From assembly GCA_020161935.1 (NCBI GenBank), contig JAIUNI010000011.1, forward strand, positions 1 through 64,000: DNA of 64,000 bases, given 5' to 3'. This DNA comes from Chloroflexota bacterium. GTDB lineage: Bacteria > Chloroflexota > Anaerolineae > Aggregatilineales > Phototrophicaceae. Both the position numbers and the translations under genes were made by a program. Of this stretch, positions 50,612-59,397 are shown piece by piece. The notes below the pieces were generated by a model. It searched no databases and was not told the origin of the DNA. It worked only from the letters and a program-made list of their open reading frames with translations. Position 1 is the first letter of the stretch. Each line of letters opens with the position of its first letter.

Positions 50612-51130
50612 TCAACCTGTTACATCAATCCAGTACCGCCGCGTCGCGACAGGGCGGTGGTTGAGAAGCACCGTGTTTTCGAGGATGCCGCCGTTTGCCT
50701 CAATCACCTTCGCCGAACCGATGTTGTCATCGTCGCAGGTGACCAGCGCCCGTGTGATGCCAACCGAACGCGCCTTCGCTAACCCCAACTGTAAGATCAG
50801 CGTGCCGTAGCCTTTGCGCCGCTGGCTGGTGCGGATTTCATAGCCGATGTGTCCGCCAAAAAGCAGCAGGCGGTTGTTGAGGCTGTGCCGCACCGAAACG
50901 CGCCCGATGTACAGGTCGTCATCGACCAGCCAATAAAATGATTCCGGCACTAACCCCTCACGCCGTTCGTCGGTGGATTGCATGTGCAGGTAACGCACAT
51001 AGCCCGCGAAGTCATGCTCAATGACCGTCTCATCCTGCTCTAAATTCCGGTTCTCGGCGTGGAACTCAAGCAGCGCCTCAAGATACGACTGCTGAAACGC
51101 CACATCCGGCGCGACCAATTGAGGAGTCAT
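50612..51130 (-). CDS. GNAT family acetyltransferase
   Basis: 172 residues. The N-terminal half is divergent but the acetyl-CoA site is clear (QRRKGYGTLILQLGLAKARSVGITRALVTCDDDNIGSAKVIEANGGILENTVL), typical of a GNAT fold. The substrate is unknown. It lies 16 nt after a small hypothetical gene and precedes the TPR gene, so the three may form one transcription unit. Confidence 0.88.
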   Translation of the reverse strand: MTPQLVAPDVAFQQSYLEALLEFHAENRNLEQDETVIEHDFAGYVRYLHMQSTDERREGLVPESFYWLVDDDLYIGRVSVRHSLNNRLLLFGGHIGYEIRTSQRRKGYGTLILQLGLAKARSVGITRALVTCDDDNIGSAKVIEANGGILENTVLLNHRPVATRRYWIDVTG

Positions 51131-51146
51131 CAGCGAAGAAGACGCT

Positions 51147-51458
51147 CTAGCTCTGGTCAGAACCCGAAGGCAAGTTGTGCATCCGCCGCGCGTACTGAAT
51201 AGCGTAATTGATGCGCTTCAGGCCGCCGACTTCGCAGCCCAGCACGTAACCGTCAGGCCGCTTGTGTCCGGCGTTTTGGCTGTGCACCAGCTCGGTAAAA
51301 TCGACACCGGAGTTATTGACTTTAATCTCGCCTTCGCCCCAAATTTCCTCAATCACCTGCCGTACCGAATCCTCGACCGGCCCCGATTCGCCATCCACCA
51401 TAATCACGAAATCACGGTCGTCGGGAAAGCGCACCACCCCGATAAACACCTTCAGCAT
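51147..51458 (-). CDS. Small hypothetical protein upstream of GNAT gene
   Basis: 103 residues with a GGGGAG site. It contains VFIGVVRFPDDRDFVIMVDGESGPVEDSVRQVIEEIWGEGEIKVNN and a VLGCEVGGLKRINYAIQYARRMHNL C-terminus. It looks soluble, alpha/beta, and I recognise no family. The GNAT gene follows 16 nt after its stop codon. Confidence 0.65.
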   Translation of the reverse strand: MLKVFIGVVRFPDDRDFVIMVDGESGPVEDSVRQVIEEIWGEGEIKVNNSGVDFTELVHSQNAGHKRPDGYVLGCEVGGLKRINYAIQYARRMHNLPSGSDQS

Positions 51459-51621
51459 TTGCGTTTTCTCCCCTGTTATCTACGTCGAGCGTCAATGTCC
51501 CTCAGTATAAAGGGAAAGGGGTAAACTGAAAAGGAAAGTTCCCTTTCATTACGATAATTAAGAAGTTTCCAAGTGCTTATGAATTACCCAAGCATTAACG
51601 AATTCATATCCATCCATGACA

Positions 51622-51627
51622 TATAAT
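51622..51627 (+). promoter_or_regulatory. Possible -10 box of the STAS operon
   Basis: TATAAT lies 102 nt upstream of the STAS gene in an AT-rich 270-bp gap; no convincing -35 box accompanies it. Close by, at 51508-51550, AAAGGGAA and TTCCCTTT form an imperfect inverted repeat. Confidence 0.3.
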
Positions 51628-51728
51628 GAAGGTGTGTACTGTTGGGGAACAGTTATCATTATTCTTCTTGAATAACCCTTATCATAATTGATCCGCATTC
51701 ATGAAGAGAATGAGCAGGGAGAAATAGC

Positions 51729-52064
51729 ATGGAATTGAACGTTCGCAACGAAGGTCTTATCACAATTGGCGCGCTCAGCGGGCGCTTTGATGCGTCAGAA
51801 GCGTCGCAAGTCAGCACATGGCTGGATGCTGCCAGTGGTCAAAGCCCCGCCCGCATCATCATCAATATGGCAGGGGTCACGTTTCTGGATTCAACCGCCC
51901 TTTCGACCTTGGTGAAAGGCATGAAACGCTGCCGCCAACAAAACGGCGATTTGATTATTTGCTGCCTACAGCAGCAAGTCAAAGTCATTTTCGAACTCAC
52001 CCGTCTTGATAAAGCATTCAGTATTCATCCCGACGAGGCCAGCGCCATCCGCGCGCTACAGTAA
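51729..52064 (+). CDS. STAS domain anti-sigma factor antagonist
   Basis: 111 residues. The phosphorylatable serine is probably serine 55 in VTFLDSTALSTLVKGMKR, the standard position in SpoIIAA/RsbV proteins. It starts a tight run: the SpoIIE-type phosphatase begins in the next codon after its stop, then an RsbW-like kinase follows. Together they form a partner-switching module in which the kinase phosphorylates and the phosphatase dephosphorylates this protein. A GGGAG site precedes the ATG. Confidence 0.93.
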   Translation: MELNVRNEGLITIGALSGRFDASEASQVSTWLDAASGQSPARIIINMAGVTFLDSTALSTLVKGMKRCRQQNGDLIICCLQQQVKVIFELTRLDKAFSIHPDEASAIRALQ

Positions 52065-53603
52065 ATGCTCGCACCTGCCGAAGTTTCACACCCGCTCGAA
52101 AGTTTCCTGACCACCCACCGCAAATCGCTGGCAGGGATGGCTCAGGCATGGCTGGATTCGGGTGCTGCGGCGTTCGGCATGAGCGGTGATGGACAGTGGC
52201 TCGCCTTGTGGCCGGAAACAGCCTCGTTGAACACATCTGGTTTAAGCGCCAACATTGTCATCAGCAATCGTGTCGTGGGCGATGTCTGGGTATTCGGCTT
52301 AGCAAATGCCGCTACCCGAGACCGCTTACAAAACGATGCACAAATTATCGCGCAGTTAGCCTCTCAAGAAACCGAACTCAACAATGTCACGTTCGAATTA
52401 ATCGACGCGCAAGATCAACTCTTGGCGCTCTATGACCTCACCCAATCGATGCGTAACCGGTTGACGCTTGATGAAGCGCTGTCTTCGCTCGTCCGTGAAG
52501 TCGGGCGCTTGGTCAAGGCCAATGCTTGCTCGGCCTATTTAGCCTTCGACCCGCCCGCAGTCGCCCAGCACCCGCAGCCCATGATGAGCCAATCCGCCTT
52601 ACAGCATATGGCTGAACAAGTCATCGGCAGTGGCACACGTATGATCTTGAACAGCGGCGGGCTAGGGAACAACGGCTTACCGGCTGGAATGCAAACCATT
52701 TTGCTAGAGCCAATCATGGTCGATACACGGGTGATCGGCGCACTCTGTTTGCTCCGCGCCCACGACACATTCCGGTCGCCGGATTTAAAGCTGACCCGTG
52801 CCGTCTGCGATCAAGCAGGCGCACAGTTCGAAAATCTCCTGCGCTACAAAGAGTCGCTCGCCCAAACCCGTATCCAAACCGAGATGGAACTGGCGAAGAC
52901 CGTGCAAACCCATCTGCTGCCCCAGCGACTACCTGCCGTCGCCGGTTTAGACATCGCTGCTGGTGCGCTGCCAGCCTCGCAGGTCGGGGGCGACTTCTAC
53001 GACTTTATTCACCAACCCGGCGAGCCGTTCATCTTCACTGTGGGCGACATTACCGGCAAGGGGATGTCCGCCGCGCTGCTGATGGCGATGACCCGCACCT
53101 TGCTCCGCAGTAAAACCCGCGCCTTCGTGCGTCCGTCACCGCTGGACATCCTCGGTTCGCTCAATGACGAGATGTACGACGACTTCACCGAACTCAGCAT
53201 GTTCGCTACCGTATTCGTTGGGCAGTACGACGACTACGAAAAAATCCTGTACTACGCCAACGCCGGTCATTCCCCGGTGATCTACTGTCCCGCAGGTGGC
53301 GAGGCTGTGCTGCTGGAAGCCGATGGTGCGCCCGTGGGTGTGCTGCCCACCAGCACCTGTGAAAACCAGGCAATTTATTTTAATCCCGGTGACCTTCTGG
53401 TTGCTGCAACGGACGGGTTTAGTGAGGCTAGCAATCGTGAACGCGAGCTGTTCGGCTATGACCGGTTACTGCAACTCGTAACCTCGATTGCCCACTTACC
53501 CGCTCAAACCATCATGAGTACGCTTTTTACGACCGTTGCCGAGTTCAGCAGTGGACGCGCGCAAGACGACGACCAAACCGTAGTCGTCATCAAAGGAGTT
53601 TGA
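52065..53603 (+). CDS. GAF and PP2C/SpoIIE-type serine phosphatase
   Basis: 512 residues. A N-terminal part without a clear name (1-120) is followed by a GAF sensor domain (about 140-275) and a helical linker (SLAQTRIQTEMELAKTVQTHLLPQRLP), then the SpoIIE phosphatase domain from about 300: QVGGDFYDFI, GDITGKGMSAALLMAMTRTLLR, FVGQYDDYEKILYYANAGHSP, ATDGFSEASN and DDQTVVVIKGV, with the metal-binding aspartates present. It should dephosphorylate the STAS protein encoded just upstream, with GAF ligand binding tuning its activity. Confidence 0.93.
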   Translation: MLAPAEVSHPLESFLTTHRKSLAGMAQAWLDSGAAAFGMSGDGQWLALWPETASLNTSGLSANIVISNRVVGDVWVFGLANAATRDRLQNDAQIIAQLASQETELNNVTFELIDAQDQLLALYDLTQSMRNRLTLDEALSSLVREVGRLVKANACSAYLAFDPPAVAQHPQPMMSQSALQHMAEQVIGSGTRMILNSGGLGNNGLPAGMQTILLEPIMVDTRVIGALCLLRAHDTFRSPDLKLTRAVCDQAGAQFENLLRYKESLAQTRIQTEMELAKTVQTHLLPQRLPAVAGLDIAAGALPASQVGGDFYDFIHQPGEPFIFTVGDITGKGMSAALLMAMTRTLLRSKTRAFVRPSPLDILGSLNDEMYDDFTELSMFATVFVGQYDDYEKILYYANAGHSPVIYCPAGGEAVLLEADGAPVGVLPTSTCENQAIYFNPGDLLVAATDGFSEASNRERELFGYDRLLQLVTSIAHLPAQTIMSTLFTTVAEFSSGRAQDDDQTVVVIKGV

Positions 53604-53605
53604 CG

Positions 53606-54028
53606 ATGATGCAGACCTCAGAAGTTGTCCGTCTGGAGCTGCCCGCGAATGTGCGCTACCTCAACATCTTGGCAGCCTGTATTGCCGAAATGCTGGGGCA
53701 AGTCGATGGGCTTTCCGACCCGCAGCAGACCATTTATAACATCCAGCTCGCCGTCCACGAAGGTTGTACCAATATCGTTGACCATGCGTATATTGACGAT
53801 GGCGGGCGAATTGCCGTAAACCTAATGTTAGGCTGGTCGCCCCCGCAGATCATCATTGAACTCCACGATACCGGACGTGCTTTCAACCCCTCATCGATTG
53901 AAGACCCTAACCTTGATGACCCGCAGGTACGCGGCTATGGTCTTTACTTGATGCGTCAGATTATGGATCAAGTGATTTATGACTCGCAGCCAGAGGGCAA
54001 CCGCTGGCGAATGGTCAAATATTTGTAA
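53606..54028 (+). CDS. RsbW/SpoIIAB-like anti-sigma serine kinase
   Basis: 140 residues, HATPase_c fold. The N box is HEGCTNIVDHAYIDDGGRIAV, with G1 motif DTGRAFNPS and G2 motif GYGLYLMRQIMDQVIY. AGGAG lies 7 nt before the ATG, and the upstream phosphatase gene ends only 2 nt earlier. It should phosphorylate the STAS protein and bind a sigma factor or response protein when released, but no sigma factor is encoded here; an effector in trans is needed. Confidence 0.92.
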   Translation: MMQTSEVVRLELPANVRYLNILAACIAEMLGQVDGLSDPQQTIYNIQLAVHEGCTNIVDHAYIDDGGRIAVNLMLGWSPPQIIIELHDTGRAFNPSSIEDPNLDDPQVRGYGLYLMRQIMDQVIYDSQPEGNRWRMVKYL

Positions 54029-54098
54029 GGTAATGCAATGAGCGCGGGATACAAGATGATCCTGCAATGGTATGGAACGGATAGAAAAGGAAAAAACC

Positions 54099-54461
54099 GT
54101 GGCAAAGATATTGATCGTCGAAGATTATCCGGTAACGCAACGTGTACTAAGCCTCACGCTGAAAAACAGCGGGCATGAGGTACAAATCGCTAATCATGGT
54201 CTCGAAGCGCTCCAGCAGCTTGACTCCGGCTCCGTTGACTTGGCATTGGTGGACATCGCCATGCCCGAAATGGACGGCCTCGAACTCCTGCGCCATCTGC
54301 GTAACGACGCGCGTTATCAAGAACTCCCCGTTATTATGCTCACCGCCAGCGGGCAGGACGAAGACCGGGCAATCGCCCTCACCATCGGCGCGGATGGCTT
54401 CTTGAGCAAGCCCACTAGTTCAAGAGAACTCTTGGATACGATCAACCGTTTCGTAGGCTAA
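54099..54461 (+). CDS. CheY-like response regulator
   Basis: 120 residues of a single receiver domain. From a GTG start the sequence reads VAKILIVEDYPVTQRV with the acidic pair EDY, the phospho-acceptor aspartate 52 in LALVDIAMPEMDG, threonine-alanine in VIMLTASGQD and lysine in DGFLSKPTSS. An ATG at 54072 would add nine residues but has no ribosome binding site; AAAGGA precedes the GTG. Being alone, it probably shuttles phosphate to or from the hybrid kinase that follows 13 nt later. Confidence 0.85.
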   Translation: MAKILIVEDYPVTQRVLSLTLKNSGHEVQIANHGLEALQQLDSGSVDLALVDIAMPEMDGLELLRHLRNDARYQELPVIMLTASGQDEDRAIALTIGADGFLSKPTSSRELLDTINRFVG

Positions 54462-54474
54462 AAGGGCAAACCTC

Positions 54475-57400
54475 ATGCAACCAGCAGCATCTCAACCGGG
54501 CTTGTGGGCGCGTCTTACGCGGCCTTCGAGCCTTGTACCGGACGGCGAAAAACGCAATGCGGCGCTGCAATCCGGTTTGCTGGTGGCGATTTGTGTCATC
54601 TATATGGCGCTGATGTCCAGAAGCATCCTGTACCTCATCAGCGGGCGAGATGCGCGGCTTGGCATTTATCTCAATCTAATCGGCTTAGGCATGACACTCG
54701 GTATGTATGTCGTCAGCCGTACCCGTCACCATCGTCTAAGCGCGAGTTTTTTGATCGTGCAAACCATCGCGATCTTGCTCGGCGCGGTTTTATCCGGCAC
54801 ACCCGGATACGATGTCGCTGGAACACTCGTGTATATGGTCGTACCGATTCTGCTCACAGGGCTGCTCTTTTCACAGCGGCAAACCCTCTGTGTCGCTATT
54901 CTTATCGTCTCCATCATCGCACTTGGGCTGCCGTTTTTTATCCCCATAGCTAATCCCGACTGGATGGTGAAGTCGGTCTCGTTTATTGCGGCCATTTCGG
55001 TGTTGATTATCGTGTTTGTGCGGCATCATAACTTGTCGGAAGCCGACCGGCAGCGCGGGTTAGAAGAGCGTGAACACCAGTACCGCTTACTCGCCGAAAA
55101 CTCAACCGATATTATTATCCGTACCACTATCGAAGGCACCATCCTCTACATCTCACCTGCCTTCAAAACCTTGCTGGGCTACGAACCTGAAAGCATCATC
55201 GGCAAAACCCGCGCCGAAATCTCGCATCCCGATGACATCCTCAACAACAACAGCCAGATTCGCAGCGGCATCTTCAGCACCACCAGCACATTTACCTATA
55301 CCCACCGCTTTCGCCACCGCGACGGTCATTATCTCTGGTTCGAGACGGTCGCTCGTCCGGTGCGCGACCCCAAAACCAACCATATCACCGAAATCCACGT
55401 TTCCTCGCGCGACATCACCGAACGCCGCAGGATGGAAGAGGCACTGAGCGCCAGCGAAACCCGTTACCGGCAGTTGGTCGAAGAAGCCGGTGATGCCATC
55501 TTCACGATCTCGACCGATGGCGTTTTCACCTATGCAAATCCGGCGATTAAGCGCATTACCGGATACCACCCTGAAGAATTGATCGGCAAGCATTTTACGA
55601 TGGTGCTGCGTGATTATTGGGGAGAACTGCTCACGCGCTTCTACCAGAAACAGATCGCTGAAAGAATTCCAGAAACTATACTCGATTTCCCCTTGTATGC
55701 CCGCGATGGTGTCCAACATTGGGTCGAGCAAACCATCCACATCGTATTGAACGAAGGCAAGGTCACACACCTGTCGAGCATCCTCCGCGATGTGACGGCG
55801 CGTCACGAAGCCGAACAAAACTTGCTGCTCACGCAGTTCTCGCTGGATGCCGCGCAGGATGCCGCTTTTTGGATCAAGAAGGATGGGCATTTTGGTTACG
55901 TCAATAAAGCCGCCAGTACGACATTGGGGTACGACACCGACCAACTCTTGCAGCTTTCGGTCAGTGATATTTACCCCGAAATCACCTCTGACCTGTGGTT
56001 TATATGGTGGAATAATCTGAAACAGGAGAGCGAGTTTTCAAGAGAGTTGGTCAGCCGCCGCAAGAACGGAACGACTTTCAACGTCGAAATGGCTGCCAAC
56101 TTCATGAGCTATGACGATCAGGAATTCGTCTTTGCCTTTGTGCGTGACCTGACCATGCGAAAACAAATGGAAAACGCCCTGAATCAAGAGCGTGACTTTG
56201 CCCGTCAAATCATGGAAAACATGGGTCAAGCCCTGATCGTTAAAGACACCGAAGGCCGCTTGGAATATGTGAATCCGGCAGCAGCCTTCATGCTCGGCTA
56301 CACCAAGCAAGAACTGATCGGTCGGAATTTCGAATCGTTGATTGTTGATGACGACATTGAAGAATTCCACAGCATTCAAGTTCAGCGCCGTAACGAGATG
56401 CGTATCGCTTACGAAATTGGCATGAAACGGGCAGATGGCCGCTTAATTCATACCGCCATTACCTCTGTCTCGCGCTCCATCAATGATGCCTTCGCCGGGT
56501 CGATTGCCGTCATCACCGATATGACCGAGCGGATGCAGCAGGAAGCCGAGCGCGAACACCTCCACCGCGAAATCCAAAAGAATGCCGAGCTGCTGCGAAA
56601 GGTGATCGACTCAACACCCGATTGGATATTCGCCAAAGACCAGAACTTCCGCTACCTCCTCGCGAACCGTGGTTTTGCGGAAGGCATTGGCATACCCGCC
56701 GAAGAAATTGTAGGTAAAACCGATCTTGAACTGGGGATGACCGAAGAAATTGTGTTTGGAGACGCGGCCCATCACACCACAGGCATCCGCGCAGAGGATA
56801 TTGCGGTACTGACCACCGGCGAATCAATCCACAAACCCGATCATTGGCTCATCAAGTCGAATAACACGATTGTCGCCCAAGATACCCAAATCCACGCCCT
56901 GCGTGATGCCAAAGGCCAACCTTACGCCGTGCTGGGCTTCTCGCGCGATATTACCAACCGCAAGCAGATCGAAATTGACCTGCAACAGGCCCATCAAAAA
57001 GCCATTGAAGCCTCACAGTTGAAATCTGAATTTTTGGCGATTATGAGCCATGAAATCCGCACGCCCATGAACGGTATCTTGGGCATGTCCGAACTGCTGT
57101 TGGATACGGAACTCAGCAGCGAACAAGCGGAATTTGCAGGTATCATTCTCAACGAAGGCAATTCTCTGCTCACCATCATCAACGACATCCTTGATTTCTC
57201 GAAGATCGAAGCCGGCATGATGATCTTGGAACGGGTCGAGTTTGTGGTGATGGATGTCATCGAGCGCGTCGTGGAATTCCTGAACCCCCAACGGCAGGGT
57301 AAGAACGTCACCATCATGAGCGATGTTGATCCGGCGATCCCGTTTACACTCAAGGGCGACCCCACCCGCCTCCGTCAAATCCTGATCAACCTCGTCGGTA

Positions 57401-58605
57401 ACGCCATCAAGTTCACCGCCGATGGTGAGATTGTGGTGCGCGTCAAGCTCGCTGCTCGTGCCACAGATCAACTGACCCTGCGTTTTGAGGTACAGGATAC
57501 GGGTATCGGCCTTTCCGAGGAAGATCGTGAAAAGCTGTTCCTGCCGTTCATTCAGGGCAACACAGGGACGACCCGCCGCTACGGCGGAACCGGCTTAGGC
57601 TTGGCGATTTCGCACCGCTTAACGTATCTGATGGGTGGCGAAATAGGGGTCGATAGTGTCGAAGGTGATGGCTCAACTTTCTGGTTCACAGCACGCTTTG
57701 ACCACACCACTCGTACAAACAATACCTTCCCGGAAGTCGATCTCAAGGGAATGCACATTTTGATTGTGGACGACAGCGAAACCCAATGCGAAATTATCGA
57801 GCATTACCTTGATGGCTTACAAACCGTGACCAACGCTGTCCCCACACCGGACGATGCGCTCGTCAAGCTGCGGCAGGCCGCCGAAGCCCGTAAACCCTAT
57901 GATGTCGTCATCATGGATATGCTCATGCCGGGGATGAACGGTGTGGCGCTCGCGGCGATGATCCGTAAAGAAACGGCTCTGGCATCAACCCCCCTCATCA
58001 TTTTGACCAGTTCGGAAAACGCGAGGCTCCGCGCGGAAGCCGAGGCATTAGGGATCAAAGCCTATTTGCAAAAACCAGTTCGCCAGAACTTACTGTTGGA
58101 TACGCTCGCCAGTATTAACAACCTCAAACAGCAAACCATTGCCGAAAAGCCCGCCCGCCGCCGTGCCGATACCCTCGTGATGACACCCAAAGCCAAACGC
58201 GGGCGTGTCCTCATCGCCGAAGATAACGACATCAACCAGAAATTAGCTATACAACAGCTTGGGCATTTGGGTTACGAGGCCGAAGGGGCGGGTGACGGTA
58301 AAGCCGCGCTGGAGATGTTTATGGCGCAGCCGGATCGTTACAAGCTCATCCTTATGGACTTGCAAATGCCGGATATGAACGGTATCGAAACGACCATCGA
58401 AATCCGCAGCCTTGAACAGCATCTTGGCAGCCATATTCCGATTGTCGCCATGACCGCCAGTACCTCACCCGACCATCATCGTGCCTGTATTGAAGCCGGT
58501 ATGGATGACTTCTTATCCAAACCCGTTGGGATTGAAGCCTTAGAAGCCGTGTTGGAACGCTGGGTTAAAACCGGGCCAGCCCCAACACTGGTAAAAGAGG
58601 TCTAA
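54475..58605 (+). CDS. Hybrid sensor histidine kinase with five PAS and two receiver domains
   Basis: 1376 residues. The N-terminus has six membrane helices (about 38-185), then five PAS domains starting near 198, 328, 449, 577 and 704, a HisKA domain with phospho-acceptor histidine 859 in SHEIRTPMNGILG, an HATPase (NLVGNAIKFT, DTGIGL, RRYGGTGLGLAISH) to about 1080, and two receivers with aspartates 1148 (VIMDMLMPGMNG) and 1295 (LILMDLQMPDMNG). This fits a phosphorelay; no HPt domain is present. It shares a transcription unit with the CheY-like and partner-switching genes, so it likely feeds the module. Confidence 0.95.
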   Translation: MQPAASQPGLWARLTRPSSLVPDGEKRNAALQSGLLVAICVIYMALMSRSILYLISGRDARLGIYLNLIGLGMTLGMYVVSRTRHHRLSASFLIVQTIAILLGAVLSGTPGYDVAGTLVYMVVPILLTGLLFSQRQTLCVAILIVSIIALGLPFFIPIANPDWMVKSVSFIAAISVLIIVFVRHHNLSEADRQRGLEEREHQYRLLAENSTDIIIRTTIEGTILYISPAFKTLLGYEPESIIGKTRAEISHPDDILNNNSQIRSGIFSTTSTFTYTHRFRHRDGHYLWFETVARPVRDPKTNHITEIHVSSRDITERRRMEEALSASETRYRQLVEEAGDAIFTISTDGVFTYANPAIKRITGYHPEELIGKHFTMVLRDYWGELLTRFYQKQIAERIPETILDFPLYARDGVQHWVEQTIHIVLNEGKVTHLSSILRDVTARHEAEQNLLLTQFSLDAAQDAAFWIKKDGHFGYVNKAASTTLGYDTDQLLQLSVSDIYPEITSDLWFIWWNNLKQESEFSRELVSRRKNGTTFNVEMAANFMSYDDQEFVFAFVRDLTMRKQMENALNQERDFARQIMENMGQALIVKDTEGRLEYVNPAAAFMLGYTKQELIGRNFESLIVDDDIEEFHSIQVQRRNEMRIAYEIGMKRADGRLIHTAITSVSRSINDAFAGSIAVITDMTERMQQEAEREHLHREIQKNAELLRKVIDSTPDWIFAKDQNFRYLLANRGFAEGIGIPAEEIVGKTDLELGMTEEIVFGDAAHHTTGIRAEDIAVLTTGESIHKPDHWLIKSNNTIVAQDTQIHALRDAKGQPYAVLGFSRDITNRKQIEIDLQQAHQKAIEASQLKSEFLAIMSHEIRTPMNGILGMSELLLDTELSSEQAEFAGIILNEGNSLLTIINDILDFSKIEAGMMILERVEFVVMDVIERVVEFLNPQRQGKNVTIMSDVDPAIPFTLKGDPTRLRQILINLVGNAIKFTADGEIVVRVKLAARATDQLTLRFEVQDTGIGLSEEDREKLFLPFIQGNTGTTRRYGGTGLGLAISHRLTYLMGGEIGVDSVEGDGSTFWFTARFDHTTRTNNTFPEVDLKGMHILIVDDSETQCEIIEHYLDGLQTVTNAVPTPDDALVKLRQAAEARKPYDVVIMDMLMPGMNGVALAAMIRKETALASTPLIILTSSENARLRAEAEALGIKAYLQKPVRQNLLLDTLASINNLKQQTIAEKPARRRADTLVMTPKAKRGRVLIAEDNDINQKLAIQQLGHLGYEAEGAGDGKAALEMFMAQPDRYKLILMDLQMPDMNGIETTIEIRSLEQHLGSHIPIVAMTASTSPDHHRACIEAGMDDFLSKPVGIEALEAVLERWVKTGPAPTLVKEV

Positions 58606-58613
58606 AGGTAGGT

Positions 58614-59003
58614 TTATCCGGCGCGTCCGGTCATGATGCCGCGAATCAGGATGCCCGCCAGCACGGCGAATCCCCACATATAGCTCCCCATCGCCGGACG
58701 TTTTTTTGCGGTTACTTCGACGAAAATAAAGAAGGGCAGTGCCAGCACCGTACCCATGCCGTAGATGAAGTGAACATCCTCGGCAGGACGCGCCCCCATA
58801 AAGTACATCCCTAACCCGATGACCGATTGCAGCACCATCACCCCCGCGACGGTATACACCGCCCGCCGGTAATAACGGGTTACGTCGCCGTGCCGCACGA
58901 GGCCGATGTACAAACCCAGCGCGAACATGATGACAGCCGTCGCCAAACCGACGCGGCTAATCCAATAATGTAAACTTGAAAGGAGTGGATATAAACTGCC
59001 CAT
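58614..59003 (-). CDS. Four-helix membrane protein, unrecognised
   Basis: 129 residues with four hydrophobic helices (RVGLATAVIMFALGLYIGLV, VYTVAGVMVLQSVIGLGMYFMG, GTVLALPFFIFVEV, YMWGFAVLAGILIRGIM). No family recognised. A glycine-rich packing pattern suggests a small integral membrane subunit. It ends 8 bp from the convergent hybrid kinase gene, with no terminator between. Confidence 0.7.
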   Translation of the reverse strand: MGSLYPLLSSLHYWISRVGLATAVIMFALGLYIGLVRHGDVTRYYRRAVYTVAGVMVLQSVIGLGMYFMGARPAEDVHFIYGMGTVLALPFFIFVEVTAKKRPAMGSYMWGFAVLAGILIRGIMTGRAG

Positions 59004-59056
59004 ATGTACTTGCTTTGTACCGTTCTACGATGATAGGCCGGTTGAGGAAGCCAGCC

Positions 59057-59341
59057 CTATTGAATCGAATCCTCGTCGCGCTGCTGGCGGATTTTCTGCT
59101 CCCACGGCTTTTTCGCCTCGCCCGTATAACCCATCGCCCGCAGCCGCTGCCTTTCAAGCTGCTCAAGCTGGTCAGCGACCACACCGTAATCGGCGGGTGG
59201 GATGCGGCTGTCGAGGCCGTCAGCACTCCGGTAAATATACCCGATCCCACCGCACCAATCACAATCTTGGGCTGCGCCGTCATCATCTTCGAACCAGCCG
59301 AAACCCTCACACGAAGGGCAAGCGACAATCTGTTGCGACAT
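59057..59341 (-). CDS. Small zinc-ribbon protein
   Basis: 94 residues, start ATG 59341 after GGGAG. Two motifs, CPSCEGFGWFEDDDG and CDWCGGIGY, are CxxCxGxG-like as in DnaJ zinc centres and probably bind one zinc. The rest is helical and charged. I recognise no further family, and the role in protein folding is only a guess. Confidence 0.7.
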   Translation of the reverse strand: MSQQIVACPSCEGFGWFEDDDGAAQDCDWCGGIGYIYRSADGLDSRIPPADYGVVADQLEQLERQRLRAMGYTGEAKKPWEQKIRQQRDEDSIQ

Positions 59342-59397
59342 CACATCTCCCGACTACCTCTGCTCAACCCCATCATTGTATAGCAGATGCCAGCCGC

